Below are positions 11,097 to 22,016 of a stretch of DNA of 64,000 nucleotides, in pieces; within the stretch, counting starts at the first letter, position 1, and each line of letters begins with the position of its first letter. The notes beneath the pieces were generated by a model that did not search any database, was not told where the DNA came from, and was given only the letters and a program-made list of their open reading frames with translations. The stretch comes from Gnetum montanum (taxonomy: Eukaryota; Streptophyta; Gnetopsida; Gnetales; Gnetaceae): assembly GCA_015680685.1 (NCBI GenBank), contig MNCI01015611.1:104836-168835 (forward strand), in the 5' to 3' direction. The position numbers and the translations under genes are program-made.

Positions 11097-11931
11097 TGAT
11101 GAGTAATGAGGTACCCCTACACCCAACCGTACGAATCATAAACCTTCATGTGCAATCTGGTCAAATTTCATGGATGGGACTAGTTGTGGCATCGTCATTA
11201 TGCTTTGATCACAGTTCGTTGTCTTCCCACTTAGACTAGTGGTAGCTTTGTCACATATGGTTTAGTCCAAAGGTAGGCTCCTAATGATAATAAAGAGATA
11301 ATTTAATTAAGCTAATGAATGATGGAAAGTAAAACCTAGACTCACCTACGCGCGATGAGTACCCATCTCCAATCATCCATACACACCTTGGACTTCATAT
11401 AACTACTACTAGGATTACCAAGCGTATGTCACTGGACTTGCCAAACGATACTTTGCTAGGTCACTAGGTAATTAGACTTAAGTGCTCATGATTAAGGCGT
11501 ACTCATTCTACTTAATAATAGGAATAGCAAATAGCAATAAATGGAAACATTTAACTAAATAAAATAGTAAATAATTAAACAATTAAATCAATAATAAATC
11601 TAAGTGAATGTGGCAATGATGGAAGTAATCTCGATCTTTATTTCCAATTATGTAACGTGTCCAAGTACGTCACACTCAAACAAAAGTGTCATACAATCAT
11701 AAACATCACACTGTGGGCATGCACTAGGAAATAACAGGACTAAAAAAAATAATATACTAAGAAGCTAACTGAAAACTAAAACTAAAACTATTTTTTCTAT
11801 ATCTCAACCATGCACCCAAGTGTTGTATTTATAGGCTATCACAAAAGAGGTGATATCAGATATTCGACATTTCTTCTTGGGCTTCGATATTAGGTATATA
11901 ATGTCGAGGTCAACAAATTCATGACTCATCA
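11097..11931 (-). repeat. 5' LTR of Ty3 copy B
   Basis: Its plus-strand ends are TGATGAGTAA and GACTCATCA, pairing with 2720-3570. Differences include a deletion of about 35 bp near 11274 and many transitions. Confidence 0.85.
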
Positions 11932-12039
11932 CTATATCATGTTATTAAGCTTACAAAAAATTTGCTAACTTGGTTTATTTTGATGATTTTCACTTACTTG
12001 TGTTATTTGAAAATAAGAATTTTTTTAAGGAAAATCTAT

Positions 12040-14660
12040 CATAACCATAGGATATAGAGAAGGAAGTGGGCAATTACCCTAGTCAAATGGTGTTATAGTG
12101 GATGATAAAGCTAAAGTTCTTCATGCTCAAAAGGAGAACTTCACCATGAATCTGTGTCATAGGAGACTTAAGCATGAGGGAGAAAGTCCATCTAGCTTCT
12201 TCAAGAAAAAGTTATAAATAAAGGTAACATCCAAAACCATTTATCTCTCTATGAATATTGCTTGAAAGTAAAATAATAACATTTGAGCTTTCCCACAAGT
12301 ACTCAAAGAGCTAAAAACAATTGAATCTTATTCATAGTAATGTGTTTGATGTTGGTTTGGTGGCTTCAATCACTAGGTCTAAATATTATGTATCATTTAT
12401 AGATGATGATTGTAGAAAAGTATAAATTTACTTCCTAAATTCAAATATGAAGTCTTTAATAAAATCAAGGAATATAAAACTCTTATTAAAAATCAATACG
12501 ACAAAGAATTAAAGTTCTCAGAATAAATAATGATGAAAAATATTATTTAGATAAATTAAAAAAAATTTGTAGGACTTGTTATATTTTCAAGTAAAAGAGT
12601 ATTCTAATGACTCCACAACAAAATGGAGTTGGGGAGCAGATGAATAGAACATACTTGGAATGAGCTTAGTGTTCAGTGATGTTAGTCTTGAAAAGAAATT
12701 TTGGGTAGAAGATATGATGATAACTTTCAACTTGATTAATAGATAATCCTTGTCATCACTAAATGGCAAAATCCATAAGAGAATGGCCTAATAAAAAAAA
12801 TTTCATTGTATTATTTAAGAGTATTTGGGAGTATAGTTTATTGTCACATACCTAAAGAATGTAGATACAAATTGGATTATAAATCCAATAAATGTATTTT
12901 TCTTAGATATAGCCATGGGGTAAAAGAATATTATCTATAAAATCTTTGTAGTAATAAAATATTTTATAGTAGAGAAGTGGTAATTTATGGAATCTTCCCA
13001 ACCTAATGTGATTGAGAAAAAGGTTCCTAAAAAATTTTATCATGGTATTGAATAGCAATCAACTGCAGAACAAGTTAATGATAAAACTCATGATGAGGAG
13101 GATCCAACCTAAGTAGAAGATCAATCATTAAGAAGGTTCAATTGGGTAAAATAAATACCTCAAACCTATAAAGAAGCTTGTATTTTAAAAGATAGCAAAT
13201 CTTGAAAAAATGCTATGGATGATGAAATAAAATTAGTAGTGAAGAACAAAACATAGGAACATGTTGAACTTCCACTTGGAAGAAAGCCAATCAGTTGCAA
13301 ATGGCTCTTTAAGATAAAAAAAGGAGAAGTGTACAAAGTATGATTGGTAAAAAATTGATACTTCCAAAAAGAGAGTATTGATTTTTGAGAAGCTTTTGCA
13401 TCAATGGTAAAGCTAACCTCTATACTAATTTTGTTATCTTTTGTGGTTGCTTTAGATCTTAAGCTTGATCAAATGCATATCAAGATTGATTTTCTTCATG
13501 GAAATCTTGATGAAGAAATCTACATAAGGTAACCTAAAGCTATATAATTAAAGAAAAGGAGAACATGGTATGTCACTTACTAAAATCCTTATATGAATTG
13601 AGATAATCTCCTAGGATGTGGTATAAGACATTTGAATTTTGTATAATAAGGTTTGGTAGTAATCCTTTCACGTACTTAAAGGAAAATTCGCACATATGTT
13701 TGATACTACTATTATATGTTGATGATATGTTAATAGCATGGAATAACATGCAAGAAATTTCTAAGTTAAAATGTTTGTTGTTATCTTAGTTTGATATGAA
13801 GAACCTTGGTGCCATAAGAAAGATCTTGGGCATGATAATTAAAAGAGATAGAAAAGGTAAAAAATTATGGCTTAGTAAATATGTGTATGTTAATTATAAT
13901 TTTAGAAAAATTTAATATATAAAATTGTAAGATAGTAGACACTTCATTATTTGTAGGCATGAAGTTATCCATGGAGTAATGCTTGAGGAGAAATGAAAAA
14001 ATTGAGGTAACGAGCAAAATCCCCTATGCTAATGTTGTTGGTAGTCTTATGTATGCAATGTTCTAGACTAGGCCTAATATTAATATACAATATAAGCTAT
14101 AAGTAAGTTTATATCTAATCGTAAAAAGAAATATTAGATGACTATTAAAAAAAAGCTCTTAGGTATCTTTGAGGTAATGTTAGTTTTGTCATTTGTTATG
14201 CATTTGTTATGGAAAAAAGTTCCTTTAGGTCATATGGATTTGTGGATGCTAATTAGGATGGTGATTTTGATCATCAAAAATGCACAAGTGAAATTACCTT
14301 TAAAATGAACACATGCAATATTAGTTGGATTAACAAGAAATAAAGTTATGTTACATTATCAACAGTTGAAGTCAAGTATCAAGAAACTTCTCAAGAAAGC
14401 AAGGAAGCATTTTTGCATTAAAGACTAGTTAATAACTTTGGGCAAGAACAAAAGAAAATAGAAATCTTTTGTGATAACCAAAATGCGACCTTCTTGTTGA
14501 AGAATCCTAGGTTCCATGTAAAGATAAAGTATATTGAAATTCATTATTATTTCATAAGGGAATAGATTGAAAAGGAAGGATTCCTTTTATGAAGGTTCCT
14601 ACTATAGAAAGTCCAATGGACATGTTAACCAAGGCTATACTCATGAACACGTTTAAATAG
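12040..14660 (+). pseudogene. Copia integrase, reverse transcriptase and RNase H remnants (Copia 1)
   Basis: This continues Copia 1 after copy B. Integrase: about 12515-12660 retains TPQQNGVGEQMNRT, the usual C-terminal end of the integrase core. Reverse transcriptase: about 13385-13540 has LDLKLDQMHIKIDFLHGNLDEEIY and about 13715-13735 has LLYVDDMLIA, the Copia YVDD active-site motif. RNase H: about 14230-14640 has short matches around the terminal KIKYIEIHYYF-type motif. Frameshifts and stops occur every 50-150 bases, so no protein can be made. Confidence 0.75.
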
Positions 14661-14685
14661 TGTAGAAAAAAATTGGATTGACAAA

Positions 14686-15257
14686 TGTTGAAATATAATG
14701 ATTAGTCCTAGTTGCAATGCCTTAAGATAAACAAGTGGAAGAATTGCTAAAGTGTATTGCTTATTTCAAGAAATTATCAACTATTACAATGTAATGGCTA
14801 CTGTAGGAATGTAACAATTACTAATTGTTGTAAGTTGTAATCATTATTAGCAACCTTCTAGCTTGTCATATGTAACTCCCATTGTAGTCTCCTATGTTGG
14901 AATATATAATGCTCTGATTTGCATTATTTTAAAATTTGCCACCATCCTTGTTTAGCATGTAAATCACTATGTAAGTGATGGAGATGCATCAAATCAAGTT
15001 GTATTAAGACATCAAGTTGAATTGAAGGACCAAGTGAGAGAATGAGTAAGGCATTATGCCATTGAATACATTTTCTTCTCTTGTAGTGCTTGGTTGGAGT
15101 TTAAGGTTTTCTTTGAGCTAGAACCATTGCTAGGTTTTTATATGTTTTTTAAAGATAATTTCTTGTGTTTTTGGTGCATTCCTTTTAAGTTCATGTTAAA
15201 ATTTCTACATCTATTCTTTGTTTTAATTTTCTATTTATTTGAAGTATAAAAGTAACA
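14686..15257 (+). repeat. 3' LTR of Copia 1
   Basis: It begins TGTTGAAATATA after the RNase H remnant and ends near AGTAACA. Its last 130 bp align with 1489-1624. The right boundary is approximate because the matching 5' LTR start is outside the window. Confidence 0.6.
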
Positions 15258-15640
15258 AATAGTATAGTGATTAATTCTTCAACTTTAGCATATCTTAACA
15301 TTGTGAATAATTTTCTAAACATATTCTAAAGAAAAGAATCATTACCTTTTTTCTTTACAAAGAATAGACCTTTTTTTTTCTGCTTAGAAAAGACGTGTTT
15401 ACTAACACATGAAATCATATAACAACACTTTAAAATAAAAAAAATGAATGAAATCCTTTTCTTACCTTGTAGGTAGGTAAGTAATTTGATGGGTAAATAA
15501 ATGTATCTTCCCTTGGGATACATATTAAACAATTTTATTTTTTATGCTTACAAATCTAATGAGATAAAATGTTGAGTTTGAAATTATAAAATGTATGTAT
15601 CTAGTTTAGAAAATTCTCCGGGAGGGAGGGTGTCAAATCC
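15258..15640. other. AT-rich intergenic DNA
   Basis: Very AT-rich stretch between Copia 1 and the LINE. A minus-strand ORF at 15326-15532 is low-complexity Lys/Phe and not credible. Nothing else is recognised. Confidence 0.5.
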
Positions 15641-16359
15641 AAAAAACAAGAATAATAATATTAAACAAATTCAAAGCACATCTAAAGCTAAGGATTAGTT
15701 GTAAAGATAAAAATGAAGTAAACAAGGCAGGTTGATCACCAAGAATTGCTTTATTGATGCTCCGTTGAAATTTGTTACAAATTTTGGATGTTCATTTCTA
15801 AGCATGTTAAGCAACGAGACATTCAGAAAAAACATGAGAAAATGAGTCTTTACTTTTACAAAGAGGACATTGAGGAAAACATTTTCATATGTTTAAGATG
15901 AGTGCCGATAGGAAGACATTAATGAACAAGACACCATAAAAATATGAATTTTAGGAAATATAGGAGTTCTCCAAATATCTTTTATTTTTCTCATCCAAAA
16001 GTGTGATGATAATTACATTTTCTAGGGCTTATTGAATTTGTTATGAATAAAATCATTCTTTGTAATAATTGCATAAGCAACTTTTGAATTAAAAGGAAAA
16101 ACATATCTACCATACTTCTAAAAAATATCTAGAAAAGCCTAATGAAAAATATTTTAAATTTTAAATAAATTCTCAAGATTAGAAATTAAATTTTCAAAAT
16201 TCTTTTTCCTCTTTCTATTCAAACCATTGAAGCTTCATTCTAGGTAATCCATCTATCATGCATACACAGACAAGAAAATACAATGATATTAAATCTACTC
16301 CAAGTGGTATAGAATCTAGATCCATTAGCAACCTAAGCTCCTTCATTAAAAGAAAGCCA

Positions 16360-18311
16360 TCATGACCTAATTTTCTTAAGCATATCTTCTAAAACTGTAA
16401 TATTATTGGAACTCCAATATTTAGTAAGCTTGCACCATGTCTTCCAAATTTGTTTAAGAATTACATAACTAGAAATAGAAATGGCTAGAAGAAGAAGAAG
16501 ACAATGAAGAAAGTTATTAGAAGACAAAATATTATCATTCTTAGGTTTTCCTTGCATAAGCCTATTTCTTAAAAGAAACATCCAAACATCATCTCTATTA
16601 ATGCACTTTATAATCTAATTTGTTGTAAGAGAAATACTCTAGTTATAATAATTAATCAGGGCAAGTCCTCCACATTTCTTGGTACTAGTGCAAATATCCT
16701 AAGCAACTTCAAAAAAAAACCTTTTCTATATTACTGAGCATACTAAAGAAATTGATGAATAATATAATTAATTCTCTCATAAGAATTTTTAGAAGGATCC
16801 TACCAACTAGATTACTAAACATGAGTTAATTGAAGCATTTGCTTAATAACTAAAACTTTACCAGTAAGGGTGAGTTTTTTCCTTTCCATTTATCAAGCTT
16901 TTTTTTAAATCTTATCAACCACATAATTTCACAAAATAGTAAGATTAGACTCAAAAGAAAAAGATATTTCTAAATTTTGAAGATAATTTTTTTTTTCAAG
17001 ATTTTCTAAGGCTTGCAAGTAATCCACTCATCATTATTACCATTATAATAAGTAGCATATTTTTGCTAGTTGAGTCAAGAGCCAAGTAACATGCAATAAT
17101 CTTCCATCCTAGCTAAAATAGTATTGATGTGTTGTAGAGAATTGTTGATCATAGAAAAAGAATCATCTGCAAAGTGCATGTTAAGTAATTGTGTACGTTG
17201 ATCTTTAACTAAAATTCCCTCAATAACATTCCTTTGTAGATCATAATGCAGATTATGTGAAAGAAAATCTACATTAATAATAAAAAGATAGAGAGCTAGA
17301 AAACAACCTTGAAAAATTGACTATCAAAAGGAACTTAATTCAAAATTAGTAGCAACTTAAGCATTATCATTAGTGAACAAGGTACAAATAAGTTGAATAA
17401 AATAATCATCAAATCCTTATTTATAGAGACAACAAATAAGGAACTTTTATTCAATCTTATCATAAGCTTTGGCATAATCTAACTTAATAAAAGCAATATC
17501 TTGGTTAGTATGAGAAGCCCACTCCATTCCCTCTCAAGCTATAATAACATTATTTAAGATATGTCTTCCTTTAACAAAACTAGTTTGCTTAGGTTTGATG
17601 ATATTTTCAATAACCTTCTAAATTTGGCAAGTCATGTGTTTAGCTAAAATTTTATAAGTATTGTTAAGAAGAGTAATAGGTCTCCAAATTATCAATATAT
17701 TGAAGATTTCCATTCTTAAGAAGAAGATGAATCATACTATTATTAATATTTTAATCAAGAAAAACATTTTTAATGGCTTCTTAGAAAACATGAAAGAGAT
17801 AATCTTCAACAATGTCCTGATGCTTCTTAAAAAATTCAATTGAAAACCCATCAAAACTTGGAGCTTTACCATTGGCTAAACTAAAGGCCACTACTTTGAT
17901 TTCTTCTGTTCTAATTTTTGCCTCAAGAATACTTTGATGTGCTTTTATTACAAGACGAGGAATATGCATACTAAGGCTTGGAAGGTTTTCTTACTAAAAA
18001 CCTTAGAACAAGAAATAGAAGAAAAATGATTTGCTAACAAACTATTAATAGTCTTTAGATCTTTAATGATGGAATCATTTATATAAAGTGATTTTAGTTT
18101 AGGTACTTAATTCTTTTCTTTTAAAAATTTAAATAATTCCTTATAAAGTTTATCTTCAATGTTTAGCTAACTCATTAAACTTTTAGTAAGAGCACTTTTA
18201 CCTTCAAAAGTATCCCAACATTGTTTAGCATAATGAGATTTAGCCAAGGCTTTTTGAGTATCAAAAATAAATGGATTTTGGTCTAAAAGAATTTGCATTT
18301 GCTTTACAGAT
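16360..18311 (-). pseudogene. LINE 1 reverse transcriptase
   Basis: Fragments on the minus strand carry plant L1 RT landmarks in the right order: GKAPSFDGFSIEFFKKHQDIV (17895-17835), a CFLALYLFIINVDFLS-like block before the active site (about 17310-17265) and LLNMHFADDSFSMINNSL (about 17187-17140), where FADD is the catalytic motif. 16360-16581 (MFLLRNRLMQGKPKNDNIL) lies where the post-RT region begins. All are separated by stops and frameshifts. Confidence 0.7.
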
Positions 18312-18356
18312 TGATGAGTGGCGAGGTACCCCTACACTTAACCATACGAATACGAG

Positions 18357-18523
18357 NNNNNNNNNNNNNNNNNNNNNNNNNNNNNNNNNNNNNNNNNNNN
18401 NNNNNNNNNNNNNNNNNNNNNNNNNNNNNNNNNNNNNNNNNNNNNNNNNNNNNNNNNNNNNNNNNNNNNNNNNNNNNNNNNNNNNNNNNNNNNNNNNNNN
18501 NNNNNNNNNNNNNNNNNNNNNNN
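18357..18523. other. Assembly gap (167 N)
   Basis: The run of N begins 45 bp inside the solo LTR. ORFs crossing it are meaningless. Confidence 1.
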
Positions 18524-19020
18524 CCAAGTCGTACTTATCACACGTTCTAGCCTAGCGATGAGTAGCCGATTCCTTAACTAGCCGTACACATTGGACTACT
18601 ACTGGGATTACCAAGCACAGATCCTGGAATACGCTATTGGGTTACCAAGCAGTCACAATGCTCGTAGTCAAGTCGTACTCAGGCGTTGCGACGAGCAACC
18701 GATTTCTTGATTAGCTGTACACATCCGTAGATGCTCATAATCAAGTCGTAGTCGTGCGCACTAGGAAAGCAATAAATAACAATAATAAAAACCATGTATT
18801 GCAAGGTTTATATAATCAAGTTCGTCTTTATTGTCGTACACAACTTGTGTTCAGGTTACAAAGTTGCTCGAATAAAGAGCCGTTCACTCTATGACTCCTA
18901 CTGCGGGCACATGGGAAAAATTCTAACTCTGGAGTGTTCAAACTGCCAGAGCTTCGCTACTTCTAGCCAGGATTCGGAAATGAAGGGAGTGCCGCCTCTT
19001 ATTTATAGATATGGCGGCGG

Positions 19021-19087
19021 ACCGCGATATCGTGTACGTGATATCGCAGGGGAAGACGTGATATCGCATACGCGATATCGCGGCGCT
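19021..19087 (-). promoter_or_regulatory. Array of four CGATATC(G) palindromes in U3 of copy C
   Basis: Four near-copies of gcgatatcgcg or its reverse occur within about 65 bp, immediately upstream (element sense) of the TATA box. Copies A, D-left and D-right have one to three. Variable number with a fixed place suggests a repeated regulatory element; binding is inferred only. Confidence 0.5.
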
Positions 19088-19861
19088 ATGCATGTCGCGT
19101 CTCATCACAGATTTTGCAATATCTTCTTCAACTTAATGCTTACACTTAGCAAATTGCTTTCTAAATCATCTAGCATAATTTCTGACTTTACAAGTAGTTC
19201 ATTACCATCGGTCAATCTAACAAATATTGCCATTAGGCTTTTTTTGCATTCTATAAAGATTTTAAAATATTTTTCCCATTGGATCCTATGAACATATTGG
19301 CATTCATACAAAAATGCTCATGCTTTTGAAAGGATGATGAATTAATACTAAATAGAAAAATGCTAATAGGAAAATGATATGTAAAGTAGCATTTTTATGC
19401 ACATCTACTTTCCTTGTAGGCTTCTAAAAGGAAATATTAAAGATGTAAAATCTATCAAGTTGATAATAATTTTTATCATTTCTTTGTTGATAATTATGCC
19501 ATGTATAATTCTTCTTATTCAAATGAGATGAGAATAAAGAGCCAACATCACAAAGAAAATATTTTTCTTTGAAATTGCACCGATCTTTTTTTTTCTTTCA
19601 ACCACTAAGTTTATCTAAGTTACTTTCAACCATATTGAAATCATCTCCAATAACCCAAGGAACTTTAGGTAGAAATAGAAAATATTTTCAAACCTCTAAT
19701 TGATTTTTGGAATTATTAGGAGCATATTATAAATTCTAAAGTCACCTTTTTCACTATGACAAATAATCCAAATAACTTTTCCAAGGTTATCAAAAGCAAA
19801 ATTCAAAACTTTTCTACTCCAATTTTTATTGATAAGAATAACAACACCTCCTTTATTAACT

Positions 19862-20056
19862 TCATGGGTAGTAAAAAAAGATAATGCAATTTTTTAAAAT
19901 GCATTTATCAATAAAACTAATATCATCAGCTAAAATATTAATTTCTTGAAAGAAAATAAAATCTAGAGATAAATGCCAATTTGAAAGATAGTCCTTGGTA
20001 ATTTTTGCTTGGGACCTATTAAAAAGGCCTTGAGCATTCCATGATAAATCTAACAT
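19862..20056 (-). pseudogene. LINE 1 endonuclease, N-terminal part
   Basis: The 64-codon open stretch begins MLDLSWNAQGLFNRSQ and contains FIFFQEIN. It corresponds to the opening strand (N-x-Q-G) and the catalytic Glu (QE) of the apurinic endonuclease-like domain that nicks target DNA for L1 insertion. Downstream motifs are broken. Confidence 0.65.
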
Positions 20057-20900
20057 TGAAATGTAGGGAAGGAGGCCTCCATCCTTACTTTTTCAAGCTT
20101 AGCATTTATCTCACAATCCATGTCAATGATGTTACTAATAAGTGAAAAGCATTAACCACTAAAAAAAACATTTGGAATAATAGTAGACGTAGAAAGAGAA
20201 TAAGATACCTTTGGGATTTTTAAATTGAAAGAAATAGTTGCAGGCCTTTTCTTTTTATGTTGCACTAAGTGAAATCCATCGGCATCAATATTTTAATTGC
20301 TAGTCTATATTGAATTTTTTTTCTAAAGAGGAATTCTCTTTAGACATCAAGAGTTTACTAGCACTTTTAGAATTAAAAGGATTAGTAAAAAATTGAAAAC
20401 TTGTTGAAGAAGATTTCATTTGTGCTTGTTAAAAACTACCAATGATTTCTCAACCATTTTAGAATTCACTAACTCAATAAGCAAAAAAGATTTGGAAAAA
20501 TAAGATGCATTCAAAACATTAATTTCATAGTGTTCAAGGAGAGCTTAAATCATTGGTGTAAAGCCCTTATTTAGGCGAATAAATTTAATAATTTGTAGAC
20601 ACATGTTTCATGAAGTCATATCTTTTGATAGACATTCATATAAGTTATTAGATAAAATAAAATCAAAAGCTTCAGAATTCTTCACTCTCTATGGTCTAAA
20701 GATATTAGTATTTTCCATTTTAAAATTATTTTTCACCAAAAAAAATTTCTATTGCAAAAACTTAGCTAAAAAAATTTGAAATTCCATCCTTGCCTATAAT
20801 AAACTTGTTAGAGATTTGTAAAAATTTAAAAAGCATTCCAAAATCATTAAACCTTTTTTTTAAAGCAGTTTAAAATCTGTCATAAATGTTTGTTTATGCT
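20057..20900. other. Possible LINE 1 ORF1 remnant / AT-rich DNA
   Basis: The position is that of a LINE ORF1 (minus strand), but I see only short frames and no DUF4283 or zinc knuckle that I could defend. Confidence 0.3.
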
Positions 20901-21162
20901 TAATGCACCATCCCCATCTTAAGAGCATGTAACCCACGACGCTTGAATGACCCGTACGCCTTAAACCCATTTTCTACAATATTAGTAATTAATTAAACAT
21001 CGTATTCCCTAAAAATCGACTAATTATTAAGGTATCGCAGATGCAGTCTCCCGTCTCCGCTTATTTAAAATTAGACTTTTTTAAACGCATTATCTATGAA
21101 ACCGAAGCCTTGTTATGTACAAAAGAAGACGGAACCGACACCAAAAAAAAAAAAAAAAACAC

Positions 21163-21170
21163 CTATAAAT
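21163..21170 (+). promoter_or_regulatory. Candidate TATA box of a cellular gene
   Basis: The sequence ctataaat lies 30-40 bp before a region that keeps CpG and GCGCGC (21238-21250), unlike the surrounding decayed elements. A candidate first-exon donor (gacg/gtacat at about 21328) and a clear acceptor at 21979 follow. No other promoter evidence. Confidence 0.4.
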
Positions 21171-21189
21171 GCATTTTAACGTCGCTTAG

Positions 21190-21328
21190 TTTATTGCCAG
21201 TCATCAGTCTGTTGCCCTGCTGTACGTCTCGCAATAAAACGAGCGCGCGCAAATTCCTGAATACAAATAATGTGCTAAGGCAGTAGTACGTTGGAGAAGC
21301 AAGCAAGCAAGCAAGAAGCCAAGACGGT
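21190..21328 (+). other. Candidate 5' untranslated first exon
   Basis: GC-richer stretch downstream of the TATA candidate, including the simple repeat (aagc)4 at about 21298-21312, ending at a possible donor AAGACG/gtacat. In the frame that would join the next exon, the open stretch after a stop near 21276 has no ATG, so the start codon is unresolved. The overlapping open frames at 21291-21680 and 21344-21667 run through the presumed donor and are not considered genes. Confidence 0.3.
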
Positions 21329-21979
21329 ACATGCTTTCCTTTCTTGTCGGCACAGCTTCTCTCTACACCTCAGCAGGAGCAGCGTGGTTACGGTTCCGAT
21401 TCAATTGCAGGAAGTTTGTCAATGGATATTCACTTTCGACCCTCCGTCGTCTCTGTTAGCTTTGTACGTTCCTGTACTTTTTCTCATCATCCGTGTATCA
21501 AGTTTCTGGTGCTTCCTATGCACGGATGTAGAATTGGAATGTTTTTGGCCGTTGCTTTCAGCATCTGCACGAGCATGTTCGAGCTTCGCTCACGAATTCA
21601 CAGCTTTTGGTTCATTTCAGCTTTACCTCCAAGATGCATCATCGTGTTTGGTTTTTGCAACGTTTGAGCCTTTACTTTGAGAATTCGAATCACTATGTTC
21701 ATTTTTGTTATCTTCCGTTTTCCACTTGATTTAGCTTTTGCATCATTATGTTAGTGTTTGGCTCATTATATTATTGAGCTGTGTCTTTAGCATTCTTGCG
21801 GTATTTAATTTTCTGTAGCCTTGAGGACCATTATTCTTTTTTTATAGCTTTTTTCGTTTTGTTTTGGACGATTTTGGATCATTAATCCATTATTGCTTTC
21901 TCATGTTTAATGCATTTTGTTTTTTGTTTTTTCTTTAACGTGTTTTGCTTAAGAATTCTTTACTTTGTTTTCACTGCAG

Positions 21980-22016
21980 CCTCGTGGAAATGCTGACGAA
22001 GAGGAGAAAACAAAAG
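21980..22016 (+). CDS. Candidate small 5' coding exon of the UBP-like gene
   Basis: Acceptor tttcactgcag precedes it and donor aaaag/gtaaca follows it. One frame reads PRGNADEEEKTK and leaves one base (G). The MATH exon at 39096 needs exactly one base to complete its first codon, which would become Glu. An acidic, charged leader before MATH fits UBP12/USP7-type proteins. The link across a 17-kb intron is inference; the other open frame here (ATG at 21991) does not match the phase. Confidence 0.4.

Larger units (their letters stand above)
2720..11931 (-). mobile_element. Ty3-type retrotransposon with gag and extra coiled-coil ORF, no RT seen (copy B)
   Basis: Its 9.2 kb are bounded by LTRs at 2720-3570 and 11097-11931. 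Flanking bases gtata (2715-2719) and ctata (11932-11936) are a one-mismatch target duplication. Read on the minus strand the order is 5' LTR, tRNA-Asp-type primer site (11079-11095), gag with zinc knuckle (about 10971-8690), spacer with a poly-C/G run, an extra ORF (about 6540-3780), polypurine tract (3571-3580), 3' LTR. No reverse transcriptase, RNase H or integrase motif was found, so it is probably non-autonomous. LTR divergence of roughly 10% by eye and many stops show it is old. Confidence 0.85.
1489..15257 (+). mobile_element. Decayed Ty1/copia retrotransposon, split by Ty3 insertions (Copia 1)
   Basis: Left part: remainder of the 5' LTR (1489 to about 1624), primer site and gag (about 1740-2500), and the start of protease. 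The element is interrupted at 2720-11931 by Ty3 copy B and resumes with integrase, reverse transcriptase and RNase H (about 12040-14660) and a 3' LTR (14686 to about 15257). The order gag, PR, INT, RT, RH is that of Copia. Every coding part has many stops and frameshifts, so it is old. The 5' end of its 5' LTR is cut by copy A. Confidence 0.85.
18312..19107 (-). repeat. Solo LTR of the Ty3 family (copy C), with assembly gap
   Basis: It starts TGATGAGTGG and ends GTCTCATCA and is flanked by exact 5-bp repeats cagat (18307-18311 and 19108-19112), the mark of integrase-mediated insertion. On the minus strand its U3 has four CGATATC-type palindromes (about 19082-19025) and a TATA box (complement at about 19000-19010). 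It has no internal region. Bases 18357-18523 are N, so a full element collapsed by the assembler is possible. Confidence 0.8.
15640..20700 (-). mobile_element. Decayed L1-type LINE (LINE 1), interrupted by a solo LTR
   Basis: Read on the minus strand: endonuclease start at 20056-19862 (LSWNAQGLFNRSQAKI, FFQEI), reverse transcriptase with FSLANGKAPSFDGFSIEFFKK at 17895-17835 and the active-site stretch MHFADDSF near 17185-17160, then the zinc-finger region typical of plant LINEs at about 16000-15780. A solo Ty3 LTR (18312-19107) sits between endonuclease and RT. Outer borders are approximate; no poly-A or target duplication was found. Composition is very AT-rich with many stops: an old copy. 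Confidence 0.75.

Noticed and set aside
18261-18555. ORFs across the N-run
   Set aside because: Most of their length is N.
21291-21680. 129-codon frame beginning at a TTG, and the overlapping 107-codon frame 21344-21667
   Set aside because: They start at or run through the likely first-exon donor, have no recognisable domain, and look like 5' UTR plus intron of the candidate gene.
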